Source: Odobenus rosmarus divergens (Eukaryota; Chordata; Mammalia; Carnivora; Odobenidae). Taken from it: a stretch of 64,000 nucleotides of DNA. Both the position numbers and the translations under genes were made by a program. Under the pieces are notes generated by a model. The model made no database searches, had not been told where the DNA came from, and saw only the letters and a program-made list of their open reading frames with translations. The DNA lies in the NCBI RefSeq assembly GCF_000321225.1, contig NW_004450584.1, forward strand, positions 648,794 to 712,793. The letters are read 5' to 3'. This document shows, one piece after another, positions 23,758 through 36,500 of the stretch; the stretch's first letter is position 1; the number at the start of each line of letters is the position of its first letter.

Positions 23758-23769
23758 TCGCAGGCCCCC

Positions 23770-24515
23770 TCAGTAGGAGTTCAGAGCCTGCTTGGAGCGG
23801 CGCTTCATGTGCAGACGCTGGTGGCGCAGGAGGTCACAGTTCTGCGAGAAGCTCTTGACGCAGTAGCGGCACTGGAAGGGCCGCGCCTTGTCCTTGGCGT
23901 GCACGCTGCTGCGGTGGCGCGCCAGGTGGTCGGGCCGCTGGAAGGCCTTGCCGCACTCGCAGCACTGGAAGCGGAGCTTGGCCGCGCCGTCACCCGCGCC
24001 CGCGGGACCCCCGCCCACGGGACCCGCGCCCGCCGCGCCCGGCTCGTGCTTCTGCAGCGGCGGCAGCCTGCCGGCGTGCAGGTGCGCGCGCCCGTGCGAC
24101 AGCAGGTGGGAGTTGAGGCGGAAGCTCTTCCCGCAGGCGCCGCAGCGGAACGGCTTCTGCGCCTCGTGGCTCTCCAGGTGCCCGTCCAGGTCCTCGCTGT
24201 CCCCGAACAGCTCCCCGCACACCGAGCACTTGTGCGGCTTCTCCTGCTCCCTGCGGCTGCGCAGGTGCCGGATGAAGTTGACCCTCCAGCGGAAGATCTT
24301 CCCGCAGTTCGGGCAGATGTAGGACTTGTTAGAGGACGACGTCTGCACCTCGCCCGCCGCCTCGGCGCCGCTCCGGCGGGAGGCGGGCAGGCTCCGCGGC
24401 TCCTCCGCGCAGTAGGGGCCGAGCTGGGAGTCCTCGTCCCCGGAGCTGGACAGGACGATCTCGATGGTCACCTCCTCATCCAGGCCGTTCTCTGGCGTCA
24501 GTGCGTCAGCTCCGG
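23770..24515 (-). CDS. ZNF496: ZNF496 coding exon 7: C2HR finger, four C2H2 fingers, stop
   Basis: The acceptor TTTCCCGTAG is followed by [20 protein letters not shown] and [11 protein letters not shown], an acidic stretch. Finger 1 ([19 protein letters not shown], then LRSR) has Arg423 where the second His should be: the C2HR signature of NIZP1. Fingers 2 and 3 are ordinary C2H2. Finger 4 ([19 protein letters not shown]) has HX4H spacing, and finger 5 ([19 protein letters not shown]) is followed by the basic tail. Only fingers 2-3 are joined by anything close to a standard linker (EAQKPF). Stop TGA is at 23772-23770. The exon is very GC-rich, above all between fingers 3 and 4. Confidence 0.95.
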
Positions 24516-27500
24516 CTACGGGAAAGCCCCGGGGAGGGTCGGCCGTGCTGCGCCAGCCACAGCCCCGCACCTACAAACCCAACTCGGCCAGGCTCGGCTT
24601 CGTTCTCTCCGCCCTCGGCCCCGAACCCCGCTCCTTGTTTTTCTCTCTAGGCACTGAGACCCCTACAATCTCTGACGACTTTGGGTCTCTCTGCGTCAAG
24701 TCCTGGCCACGCACCCGTCAGGCAGCAGCGCCCTACCTAACCCCGCATCGGGCACCCGAAAGACCCCCGAGAGAAAAAGACCCTATACCCCAGAAAGGCA
24801 GGGTAGACGCCGGCGACCACATGCTGAGCGCTTAAGTCCAACAGCCCCATTTGCTCTGGGACACAACCCCGTGACCCGTTACTTGCCAAATTATACACAC
24901 AAGCCAACCTGGGTGACACGCTCTGGGCTCAGGGCGGAAGAGGGAGCTGGCCTCGCTGTGCTGACCTCGGGGCTGCCCGACCACCCCCACCACCCTGGTC
25001 ACCCGTGGCCCCTCTGAGGCCCACCAGTGGGGCTGGGTAGTGGTTCTGGACTTTATAACCTAGTCGGAAGCAGACTCAATGAATCCCAAGTTTGTGATGT
25101 TAGGGGGGGATGTGGGGGCCTGAGGTCACAGCCCACAGCCCCCACACAGCTCCCCCCTTGGTTCTGTTTCCTCACTTCTGCGAAATGTGGGACTCAGGTC
25201 TAGAACGGGGACTAGTGGCGCCAGACCCCTGGAGACAGAAGCAGGGATGGGGTGGTTCCAGATGCAATCTCTGGAGGAAGGAGAGTTCTGCTGGGTTCAG
25301 GCGCCCGAGGGCAGTTCTGTGGGGTTCGGGCGCCCGAGGGCAGATGGAGCTGGAGACAGAAGCAGGGCAGGAAGACCGGGAAGCCACACAGAGCAGGAGA
25401 CCGCAGGCAACAAGAGACCTACGGGAACATCTGCTCCCCAGAAGACAAGGGTCAGGGGGCTCGGCACGATATGAGGCTGGGGGATGGGAGGAGATGTGAG
25501 TATCTGGAAAATTCCAGTTTCACCCACATGGGAGAAAGCGACAGAGCGTGCTCTGGAGAGAACACACACGAGTGGCTGGAGAACCATCAGGTGAAGGGAT
25601 CAGGGTTGTGCGGCCCGGATCCAGTCAAGCAGCGGAGATGAGGCGGGAAAGACCCTGGAGGACCCGCCTGCTGGACAGCCTGAACTCCCGGGGACTGCAC
25701 GGGGCCCAACACTGGTTCTGAGACTCGTGTCTGAGCCGGAACACGGCTAGCCGGGGCTGAAGGGCAAGAGACGGATGAGCCTTGGGGTGCAGAGCTCCTC
25801 ACCCTCGATGCCCGGGGCAGGCCGGCTGCAGAGGCCGTCCCTCCGGAGACTGGACTCCCACCGCATGCTGGCCGGCGGGGACGGAGCCCTGAGCCTACCG
25901 CTCCCTGCAAGCCGCACATTCTCATGGCTCACTGAATTCCAACCCTTGCTTGGGGGCCATCAGCCTCTCTTCCTCCAAGTTTCTCCCTTTCGAAGATTTT
26001 ATTTATTTGTCAGAGAGAGAGAAAGCACAAGCAGGCGGAGCAGCAGCAGAAGGAGAAGCGGGCCCCCCGCCGAGCAGAGAGCCCGACGTGGGGCTCGATC
26101 CCAGGACCCCGGGATCACGACCTGAGCCAAAGGCAGACGCTTCACCGACGGAGCCCCCAGACGCCCCCAATTTCTCCCTTTTGGAATAAGAAGGTCCATT
26201 CTATGCCCGCCCCACCACTGCATTTTGGGAGGCACATGACACACCTGGGTGTGCCCCACGCATGCTCTACAGGATGTTTAGGTGAGATGCTGGATACAGG
26301 GCGGATGCTGGAACACACTGAGGGACGTTGGGAGAGGGTGAGTGCTGTGTGAAGGTACGTGAAGAGGACAGGAGCTTTGGGGCACCTGAGGGTGGAACAC
26401 AACGAGCTGAGATGCATCCTCTGAAAAATTCGTATGTTGATGTCCTAAGCCCGATACCTCGAAGGCGACTGTATTTGGAGATAAGGCATTTATTTCAAGG
26501 GGTAAAGAGGTTAAAATGAGGTTATCAGGGCAGGCCCTCCTCCAGCAAGTGTCCTTCTAAGAAGAGATCGGGCACAGACATCCGGAGATGAGCCATGTGC
26601 AGACGCGGGGAGACCTCCATCCATAGGCCAAGAAGGGAGGTCTCAGGGGAAGGACACCATGCCACCCACCTGCAGCCTACGCTTCGAGCCCCAAGATTCC
26701 TGAGAAAATCGGTGTCTGCTGCTTGTCATGCGTCCATCTCTGGTGTTTGGGGAGCAGCCCTAGGAGACTAACATAAGGCCTACGGGGTGACATGCCCTCC
26801 CCATCAGAGCTCAGTGCCAGGCACGGAGGAGTCACTCAGGGTGAGCGCGGGGGCGGGCAGGATTACAGGATTACTGGCCCAGGTGCTCTTACGTGAATTA
26901 TTTAATCCTATGACTCCACCGGCGGCCAAGACCATTCCCTCTGAGAGGCAATGCTGCCCAGGGCTTCAAGAGAGCGGAGACGGAGCCCGAGCTCGGCGAG
27001 CTGCAGGTGGGAAAAGCCAGCCCGCGGGGTGTGCTGGGGGCACGTGCCTGGCCATACTGGGAGCTCCTGCCTCGGGAAGGGCACCCGTGGCCTGCAAACG
27101 CACCGCTTGCCGGATGGGGGGCTGAGTCACGGCAAGGGTGGGCAACCAGACGTGACCATAAACAAATAAATAAAAACCCAGGCATCCTAAGAAATACATG
27201 CTTGTCCTGTTGGAATGGGAAGCCTTTCTTACAAGACATAAAACCTGAAAGGAGAGGATGAAAAAATCTACATTTTTAAAATGTAGAAAGGCTTTCCCGG
27301 GTGGCTCAGTCGTTAAGCGTCTGCCTTCGGCTCAGGTCACGATGCCAGGGTCCTGGGATCGAGCCCCGCATCGGGCTCCCTGCTCCGCGGTAAGCCTGCT
27401 TCTCCCTCTTCCTCAGCCTCTCCCCCTGCTTGTGCGTGCTCTCAAATAAATAAAATCTTTAAAAAAAAAAATAAAATGTAGGAAAAAAAATAAAATGTAG

Positions 27501-30500
27501 GAAAAAAATGGGTTCACATACAAAGTCTAAAAGAAGGGAAGGAACTGCGTGCAAATATGTAAGAGGCAACAGATGCAGGCCCATAACTGAGAATTTTGAG
27601 GAGATTCCCAGAGAGGGCAAGCTTGGTGAGGTGCAGGGAACAGCCCGGAAGCCCTAACTTGCATGAGGGCCTCAGGTAGGGCGGCCTTTGGGAGGCAGCT
27701 GGGCCTCGACGCAGTCCTGACGGTGGGACCCCCGTGCTGGCTGAGCACTTACAAGGAAAGAAGAGGCGGGACGGCATGACCTGTGTCCAACAGCAGGGAA
27801 AGGCCACATGAGCATGCAGTGAGAAGGCAGGCGTTCCAAGGCAGGGAGCGCCCTCCCCGTCCATGGAGCCCCTCCAGGACCGGGAGGAAGGTCCTGCTAT
27901 TTTAGCAGACCTCACGGAGGTGTCATCAGCCCAGGATGCACACGCAGCACCTCGCACAGACCTGGCGCTGCTGCAGGGCCTGGGGCCCCAGCAGAGCTCA
28001 CCCCGCGGGAGGGGACACAGGCAAACACCGGGACCGCAGAGTATTACGCGGGCAATGCAGAGAAAGCACGCTGAGCCAGAAGACAGTCCGTCTCAGTGCG
28101 GCCTTACGGCGGCCAGGCTGGGAGCAGCCTGCATGCGGCCCCGGCAGGGGGTGCAGGCCCCTCCCTGCTGAGGGGCCACGGGCCACCAACGGCTTGGAAA
28201 CCTAGCATCCCTCCCTGTTCTCAGACAGCAACACTCAGCGTCTTGCTGTTTCAGAACCAAATCCCCGCCGGGCCGGTGCAGGGGGAGCGGAGCCGGGTAC
28301 TCCTCAAGCCATGACCACCCTCAGCACGCAGACCCCCGCAACCCGCAGGGGGAAGGCACGGAGGGGAGGGTCCCAGACTGGGAGAGGTCCTAGAGCAACA
28401 AGACCAGCGCAAGCAGCGAATAATCCACAGGAGCAATCGGTACGGATCTGAGAGACCCTAGGATCCCCCTCCCAGCAGCATACACATGCACACACCCCAT
28501 GCACGCACACGCCCCCTGCATGCTCTCAGCACACGCACACGTCCCCTAAACGCACACTCAGCACACGCACACACACATGCAAGTCACACTCGGTGCACGC
28601 ATACACGTGACAGCACACGTACATGCCCCCTACACGCACACATCCCCTGCACGCACACTCAGCACATGCACACACACATGCACACATGCAAGTCACACTC
28701 AGCACACACACGCCCCCTGCACGCACACCCCCCCTGAACGCACACTCAGCACATGCACACATGCACGTGACAGCACACGCACACACACTGCACGCACACC
28801 TGCACGACAGCGCACACACACACACATGCAAGTCACAGCGCACGCACACGCACGTGACATTCAGCATACACACACGCCCCCTGCACGCACTCAGCACACG
28901 CACATGCACGTGACACTCAGCACACGCACACGCCCCCTGCACGCACACACACTGCATGCACACATGCACATCACACTCAGCACACGCACACACCCCCTGC
29001 ATGCACACATGCACGTCACACAGCACACGCACACACACCGTATGCACAGATGTACGTGACAGCGCACGCACACACACATGCACACACGCACGTCACACTC
29101 TGCTCGTGCAGGTGCCCCCCCAGCCCTTCGGTACCTGGGCAGGTGTTCTGGGTGAGCGTCAGCTGTTGGCAGGTTTGGAACTCTGGCACCTGTAGCTCAT
29201 CCCGTTTTCGTCTCTCTTCTATCTGGAATGGCTGGAGGCTTGGAAAGTCTTTCCAGAGAAGAAAATGGAGAAACCAATTTGTCGTGCAGCTAGTGCGCCA
29301 TGGTCGGAGAGCAGCCCCGGGCTCCCATGCAGGTGGCCACGCCAGGACATGGGTGCTGAAACTGGGCAGGACTGTCCGTGCTGGGTGTCTACGGGGTCTA
29401 CGGGGTCCCGCACCCCGCAGAGATGGTGCACAGATGCAGCCTGCAGTTGGCTGGAGCACGCACACGCTTGTTCTGGGCGGGGATAGGGCCCAAACCTAGG
29501 GTCCCGAGGGGAAGGGGCTGTGGGGTTGCTGCTCATACGTCACAGAGCCCACTCCCCTGCAGATGTGTCCACAGCACAGAGGCTATGGGCCTGAGCTCTG
29601 TGGCCACACGTGGGGAGGGAGGAGGCGAGAAAACACCACCACCGAGCCCTAGCTCCTCCCCATGCAACAGCCCCGTGTGACACAGACCCGCGGCCCAGCG
29701 CTGCAAGCTAGAGTGTCCCAGCACCCGCTCCTCCTCCCCAGCCTGACTTCTGGGGAGGATCTGTGCTCACTCGTGGACAGGCCACCTGGGCAGCACAGGG
29801 ACGGATTCCTGTCGAACGTCTCTGGTTGAGGCGGGTGGCTACGTTAACCGCTCACATCCTCTCTGGCAAGAGTCAGGGAGGAGGCCAGACAGGGTGCAGG
29901 GCTAACACCGGGGTGCAGGAGGGGTGGAGGGACGGGCCTGCCTCTGCCCAGCAGCAACCTTCCACCCAGCTCTGGAACCATTACTCACCCAAGTACGAGA
30001 CCTGGGTCACCTCCTTCCCTTGGAGGTCCTGCAACTCGGGGACCCGGGGCTCGTTCTCCTCTCCCTGGGAGAGATCCAGCTGGGCGGCTGGGTCGTCTGT
30101 TCACAAAGGGGAGGACACACACCCATGAGCCGTGGGTGCCCACAGGAAACCTGGGCGGGTGGGGGGCGGGGACCCCACAGGTCCAGAAGACAGAGCTGGA
30201 GGCTCGCACACCGGGGCATGGCCCCACGGGGGCCAGGCAGGCCTCCTGAGAGCAAGCAGGGAGGGGACAGGATCTCAGAGACGGAGGAGGGTTAGGGTGT
30301 CTCCTTCAGGACCATCAGGCAAACAGAAGCAAATGAGCACAGCCCACCAACCACAGAACCAGGCGCACGGAAAGCACCTTACACTAGGGTTAAGCATGCA
30401 GAGCAGCCAGGTAGGCCCGACGTACATGCCGGGTCGGGGGGACAGTGAGGCAGATGCGGGCCCCACCGTCCTCTGGTTTCAGGACACAGGGGACGAAGTC

Positions 30501-33500
30501 TTACTTGGAGGCAGCGAGACGCCACAGTCCTCCCCAATGATGAACTCGCCATAGAAGCCAGTCTGCGCAGGGTCCAGAAGGGACCAGTCCTCTTGTGAGA
30601 AGCAGAAGATCATGTCCTTGAAGGGGGAGACCCGGTTCTGAAACCACAGGAGAACAGCAGGGATGCCTCAATCCCGGTCGAGCCAGGGCAGGCGTGCTCT
30701 GAGCACGGGGAGGGGGGCCAGGGTCCTGCAAGGCGAGCGAGCGGAAGGGCTGCCTGGAGCCCTCGCGGTCTCCCTCGCTCCAGCCCAACATCCTCCTCCC
30801 GCCGCTCCGGTCTGGCAGGTGGGGATCCCTCCACCGTCTGCTGCTGCCTGTCCCCACGGGGAGGTGTCTCGTGGTCAGGGGCGCCGGCCGCTGCTACAGG
30901 GGCCACACGAGATTACTACTGCAAGGACACGTTTTGGAGGCTTTGAGTCATGGACCCCGGGAATGTGTCAAAATTCCTTTTAATCTAGAATATGGGGCGC
31001 CTGGGAGGCTTAGCTGGTGAGGCATCTGCCTTGGGCTCAGGTCATGACCCCGGGGCCCTGGGATCGAGCCCCGCGTCGGGCTCCCTGCTCTCCCTCTGTC
31101 TCTCAGGAACCATGAAGGCATATCCACATGACAACACGAAGTGGGGGTCTTGAGCTTCCTGTGAACAGCGATTTGACAGATAGTAACAGTAAATGTGCAA
31201 AAATGATTCATTTTCTCTGTAATAAATAATCTGGGACCTTGTGTCTGAGAGAACGTTTGGGAGAAGTGAAACGTGGAAGCAGCGCGGTCTCACTGACACT
31301 TCTGTCCGGACAGAAGCACGGAAATGCTGATTTCCACAGGCAGTGACTGTGTATCCACCGGCCCAACGAGCCAAGTATTTCTGCAAAGGCTTCCAATCAC
31401 AAAGCACTCAAAATTCCAATTTGCACTGACAAAATGGTGAGCCCTTTAACTGGAAAGAAGTTCAAAATGAAATGTGGAGGGAAGAATGCAGCCAATACGA
31501 ACATCTGCTTTAAAAAAATGAAAAAATTCACGGTGTTTGCAACGCAGGTCCTTGCATCCCCCTCGATTTCTGGAAGGTCAGCATCTGTGCCACCCGGGTG
31601 CCTTGGGGGCCCGGGCCGGGAAGGAGATTTTCTCAGTTAATCCTGTCTGGCCCCTTTGGACTCTTACTCCCTCACGTGCACACCTCATGTCCGCAGTGAG
31701 CACATCTGTCAGTCGCACCCTCCGCTCTCACATCCGGTGCTCGGGCTCCTTCCCCTGATCACTGTGGAACCACAGGCGTGTGCGCCAGCCCAGGGGGCCT
31801 GCCTACCTCTGCTGCAGGGTGGGCGCCCCTGGCACCGACTGCCGGGCCTCGGACAGCCCCACGCAGCTAAGAGCGACCCGGCCACCACGTCCACAGAGCC
31901 ATGGTGGACAGACTGCACTGCAACACCCCAGAAACTGCAGCCGGGTCCGGTGACCTCATCCCGTGTTGTGTGAATTATGAAAGTCTTCCCTTTCCAAGGA
32001 AAAAAATCAGAGGTGCAGAGGTGCTGGCGACGCGCAGGTAGGATGGGGAACCTACTAACGGGGCCCCAGAAACCCTGCTGGACATAAGTGTGTCTTTACA
32101 CACCCAGCAACAGGGATCCCACTGACATTCGACAGTCTTAGCTTCGCACTTACTAGGTTTTGTTTCTGGGTGTTTTTTTTTGCCCACGAGCATCTGAAGT
32201 GTCCCGCTCCCCTGCGTCCTTGAGAATTTGGGAAACGGGTCCTCACGCACGCTGAGCAGAAACGCGCGTCTGTGGACCCGGGGGAAGACGTAAGAGGCAC
32301 GCCCACCGTTTCTGGGCGGTTCAGAGACGCAGGCAGGAGCGTGCGCGGAGCACGCCGCTGGCGGAACCATGTGAGCTTCCCCTGCAGGCTTCTCGTTAGC
32401 GTCCCCCGAGCGCGCACAGTCTATGGCGCTAGCTCTGGGGAGAGAGCATTCCTCACCACTTGCACAGTGGTACTGACACTGACACAACACACGCACATAC
32501 GTGTAAGAACCAGGGACACGCACAGCCTCGGTCTGGGGTCGGCGGGGGTGTTGTCTGCGCTCTGCGCGCAGCCCCACCCGCAGGCCTTGCAGAGGGAGGC
32601 CCCCTTGGGGCCCGGAGCTGCGCGGTCACTGCCTGCCTCGGGGCCCCCACTAGATCTGAACGCAGGCTCCACAGCGCTGAAGCCCAGTCGGCTCGCCCTC
32701 CCGTTCAGCTGTGTTCCCGGCAGGCGTCCAGTCCACGGACTGCACTGAGGCGTCACTCGGAGCGCAATGGACCCACCCATTCTTCCAGTGCTCCCGAACA
32801 GTCCGCCGCTACGGAGCAGCTCCGCGAGTTCTCGGGGCCTCCCCGTCCGTGCGCAGGGGCCTCCAGGGACACACGCAGCGCCGCACACCTGAGCCTTGTC
32901 TCCCCACGGCGCGCCACGGTCTGCAGCTCCAACGACTGGTGCGCAGCGGTCCGACGGAGGACCACCCTGCTCTCTCCCCAAGAACCTTTCCTCCGGCTTA
33001 CTGGCCAGTCTGCGTCCGTCTGCTTTGAAACACTACTCTGTTCTCTCTGCCTATTTTTCTATTGTCTAATGGCTTCTTTTTCTGTTTTTGTTTTTTTTTT
33101 AAACCAGCTTCTTTAAAATTGTGGATATACTTCACTCTTATTTTTAAAATAAAAACATAATGTTATTTTAATTTTAAAATAAAAAAATTCCTATCACTTT
33201 ATGGTGGGGAAAAAAAAATCGGTAAACGTCAGCGGGGTACAGGATGAACCGCAGGAAAACGCTGAACACATCAGCACAGGGATAATTTTGATAAGAGAAC
33301 TTGGAAGTAAACATGCGGTTTTGGAAGAAAACAGACCCACATAGAAGAAACAGTCATGACACAGGATGGAACAGATAAAACTTAACCTACGTGAAAAAGC
33401 CAAATCCTAATCAGTGCAGAAAGGGAAGACACATAATTTTTATCCAATGTATTTGATATAGTTGGTTGACTAGAAATAAAATGAGATCCTGATCCTTAAT

Positions 33501-36500
33501 CAAACTAATATAAAAATATAAAACCCTTAGGGGCACCTGGCAGGCCCAGTTGGTGGAGTGTGTGACTCTTTAGCCTGTCAGGTGCACAGCTTGCTTAAAA
33601 CAAATTAAAAAACAAAATAAACCTCCCAAAAGCCTTAAAGTACCAAAAGGAGGAAAATGGCTTCTGGGGAATAAAAATAAAGACCATACAGAGAAATATT
33701 GGGCAGACACCTGAAACTTAGAAATATGCACAGTAAGGATGCAGCCTGAACGCGATTAAGACACAGGTGCACCAGGAATGAACGGGAAGGGGACTGAGAA
33801 TCTACCGAGCACCTGGCACACAATCAGAGAGCCTTTAGTGCCCGCTGAAGAAAGAGGGAAGCAAGTTCACCTTGACTCGTGCACGAACACACGGCCAGGA
33901 GACCGTCTTACGGTCCTCACTGACGCAGACTGGAAGGCACGTGAGGTGTGTCAGCCATCTCTGACCATTCAGCAGGGGCTGGGAACTGCCGGCAGGAGCC
34001 CGGGCCCCTGCACTTACACCCCGAGAACTTCTGTCCCCTTGCTCTGCCCTGCGGGGGGTGGGGGGCTTTCACTACCACTGGACTCTGCTCGCTGGGGCTG
34101 CCCTGCACCAGCTGGGGTTCCCCTCCACCTGCTGGCGTCACCCTGCACCAGCCGGGGTCCCCCTCTACCCTCTGGGGTCACCCTGCAGCAGCCGGGGTCC
34201 TGATCCACTCATCCCACATCTGATCGGGTCCCCCCACTTTAGGAGGACCTTGACCCCAGGACTCTCCCTGGATTTTCTGGGGATCTCTGGGGACTCTCCC
34301 TGGTGCACTGATGACCTCCCCTGCAGGTGACTCCTGGGTAAGGACCCGAAGCCCAGGGGTGATCCCGCCACATGGCCCCTGCCCAGAAGGATGATGGGTA
34401 TCCCCTCCCGTACTTCGGGGGGACCCTCCCTTCCTTCCCCCTGCAGCCCTGCAGCAGCCAAGCCCCCATTCTCCCCGGACGACTGAAGGCCTCCAGCCAG
34501 GGTGGCTCTGCGGAGTGGTCTGAGGGGCGCACAGGTGGGCTGTGGGCACCTGGGGGGTTGGGACCCCTTTCCCCGGCACTCCCGCCAGCCCCCCGAGTCT
34601 CCGTTCCCAGTGTGCGGAGCAGCTGGTTCACGGCCGACGGGGACCCTGTCCGGAAGGGCTGACCCCAGCTGCCTGGCTCCTTCCTCCCGGCCCCTAGCCC
34701 CTTGTCCCACCTTCATCCACCGCAAACCCGGTCCTTCACCTGCCTGGTTTTCGGGGAAACCCACCACGGCTCTCCCAACTCCCTCCCTCCTTAGCACCAC
34801 TGCTTTCAATACTCAGACCCCTTGTTCTTGGTCCCCTTTCTTTAATCTGTTAGTCGGTCTCATATCGATTCCACCAATTCCATATGGGAAGGACTGTGCC
34901 ATCGGAGGGGCCCCTCCCCCTAAATGCCATGGCCCTGGCCACCCAAATTACCAAACCACACTCTGGTCCGTAACTGCACCCTTGCTGGACGGGCCACCCC
35001 CCCCCCCCCGGCTTCAGCAGGAACCAGCTAACATCACCTCCACCCAGTGCCACAGATCTGTCCTTGTCCGTCTGTCCGGGGGGCGGGGGGGCAGGCCGCC
35101 TTCAGAAGCCTGAGTAAGACAGGCCCATTGGGCAGCCCAGCTCAGAACAGCCACAGGCCGGAGTGGACCAACAGGCCACTTACCACTGAGCACAAAAAAG
35201 GAAGCATTCCCTATGTCCCAAACCTCCTCACCTTCCCCCTGCGCCACAGCCCCCGACCGCCTCCTGGCACACGGTCTCCGCTCTGCCGTCCAGCCCCGCT
35301 CCCTGGCACTGTAATCAATAACCCTGTATCTGCTCTCAAACACCTGGACCACCGCCTCGCTGGATCCTCCCAATCATAGGAAAGCCTTGGGATCTTCTGG
35401 AAAGATGGTATCCTGATAAGTAAAAATAACAAGGTTGCTGGCCAGCAAGCCAACCTACAAACAGCTGTATGGGAACAGTAACTGGGAGATGAAATAAAAA
35501 AAAAAACAAAACAAAACAGACCACTTACAACATCAAAACCGAGGACTTCCTAAGGAAAATGAATACAAACTCCGTATGCTGCCCGGACACGGAAGCACTG
35601 AACATGTTTCTAGACCGTTACGATGTCAGTTTGCCCCACAACAACCTGTAGATTCTAGGCGATCCCACACAAAAGCCCCATGGGGCATTTTTAAAGAAAC
35701 TGATGTACTAATTCTGAAAATAATATGGACAAGCAAAGCACTTAGAGCAGCAGAAAGAATTCAGAAAACAAAGAATCAAACAGGAGGACCCCACGACCCC
35801 GCTGCAAACCTTACTATGAAGTTATGGTGGTTTGGCGCAAAGAATCAAAGCACGCATCAACCACGGTGCTGCCCAGAAGCTCAGATGTATGTGGACAACT
35901 GATTTTTGACAAAGGTATCAGGGCCACTCAGTGGAAGAAAGGAAAATCTTTTTTTTTTTTTTTAAAGATTTTATTTATTTATTTGAGAGAGAGAGACACA
36001 GTGAGAGAGGGAACACAAGCAGGGGGAGTGGGAGAGCGAGAGCAGGCTTCCCACCGAGCAGGGAGTCCGATGCAGGGCTGATTTCAGGACCTTGGGACCA
36101 TGACCTGAGCCGAAGGCAGACGCTTAATGACTGAGCCACCCAGGTGCCCCAGGAAAATCTTTTATATATTAAGATAAAAAAATAACCCCACAACTCATTA
36201 TCAAACACACACAAAAATAACCTGAAATTAATCAAAGACCTAAATGTAACAACCCACAACTCTAAAACTTCCAGAAGAAAATGCTTTGTGACCTTGGGGT
36301 AGACAAAGATTTCTTGAATGACGAAAGAAAGAAGTCGATAAACTTGAGCTCGTGACAATTAAACACGTCTGACCTTCCAGAGACACCATTAAAACAAGGA
36401 AAAGGTAAACCACAGGCTTCCAGTACATGTATCGGACAAACGACTCTCATCCAGAATACATGATTTGTACAAAGTTCTTAAAACACGGCCAGACGGGCAC

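Larger units (their letters stand above)
21277..23769 (-). other. ZNF496: Probable ZNF496 3' UTR with candidate poly(A) signals
   Basis: On the minus strand, downstream of the stop, AATAAA hexamers occur at 22276-22281 (inside an MLT1 LTR), 21930-21935 and 21277-21282. No closer canonical signal was seen, so the 3' UTR is probably 1.5-2.5 kb long and includes the G-rich minisatellite. Which site is used cannot be decided from sequence. Confidence 0.4.

Noticed and set aside
23704..24657. A 317-codon plus-strand ORF across the zinc-finger exon
   Set aside because: It is the antisense of ZNF496 exon 7; GC-rich coding sequence often leaves the opposite frame open, and the translation has no domain.
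28526..29083. A 185-codon Cys/Val-rich minus-strand ORF
   Set aside because: It is a translation of the CA/TG minisatellite; frames on the plus strand give His/Thr-rich peptides of similar length.
32272..33116. ORFs up to 218 codons in intron 3 where CpG rises
   Set aside because: Both strands are open together, which points to composition; no domain or splice support was found.
34502..35113. A retroviral surface-protein gene
   Set aside because: Only a short weak resemblance was seen, with no signal peptide, cleavage site, transmembrane segment or proviral frame; kept only as a low-confidence remnant.
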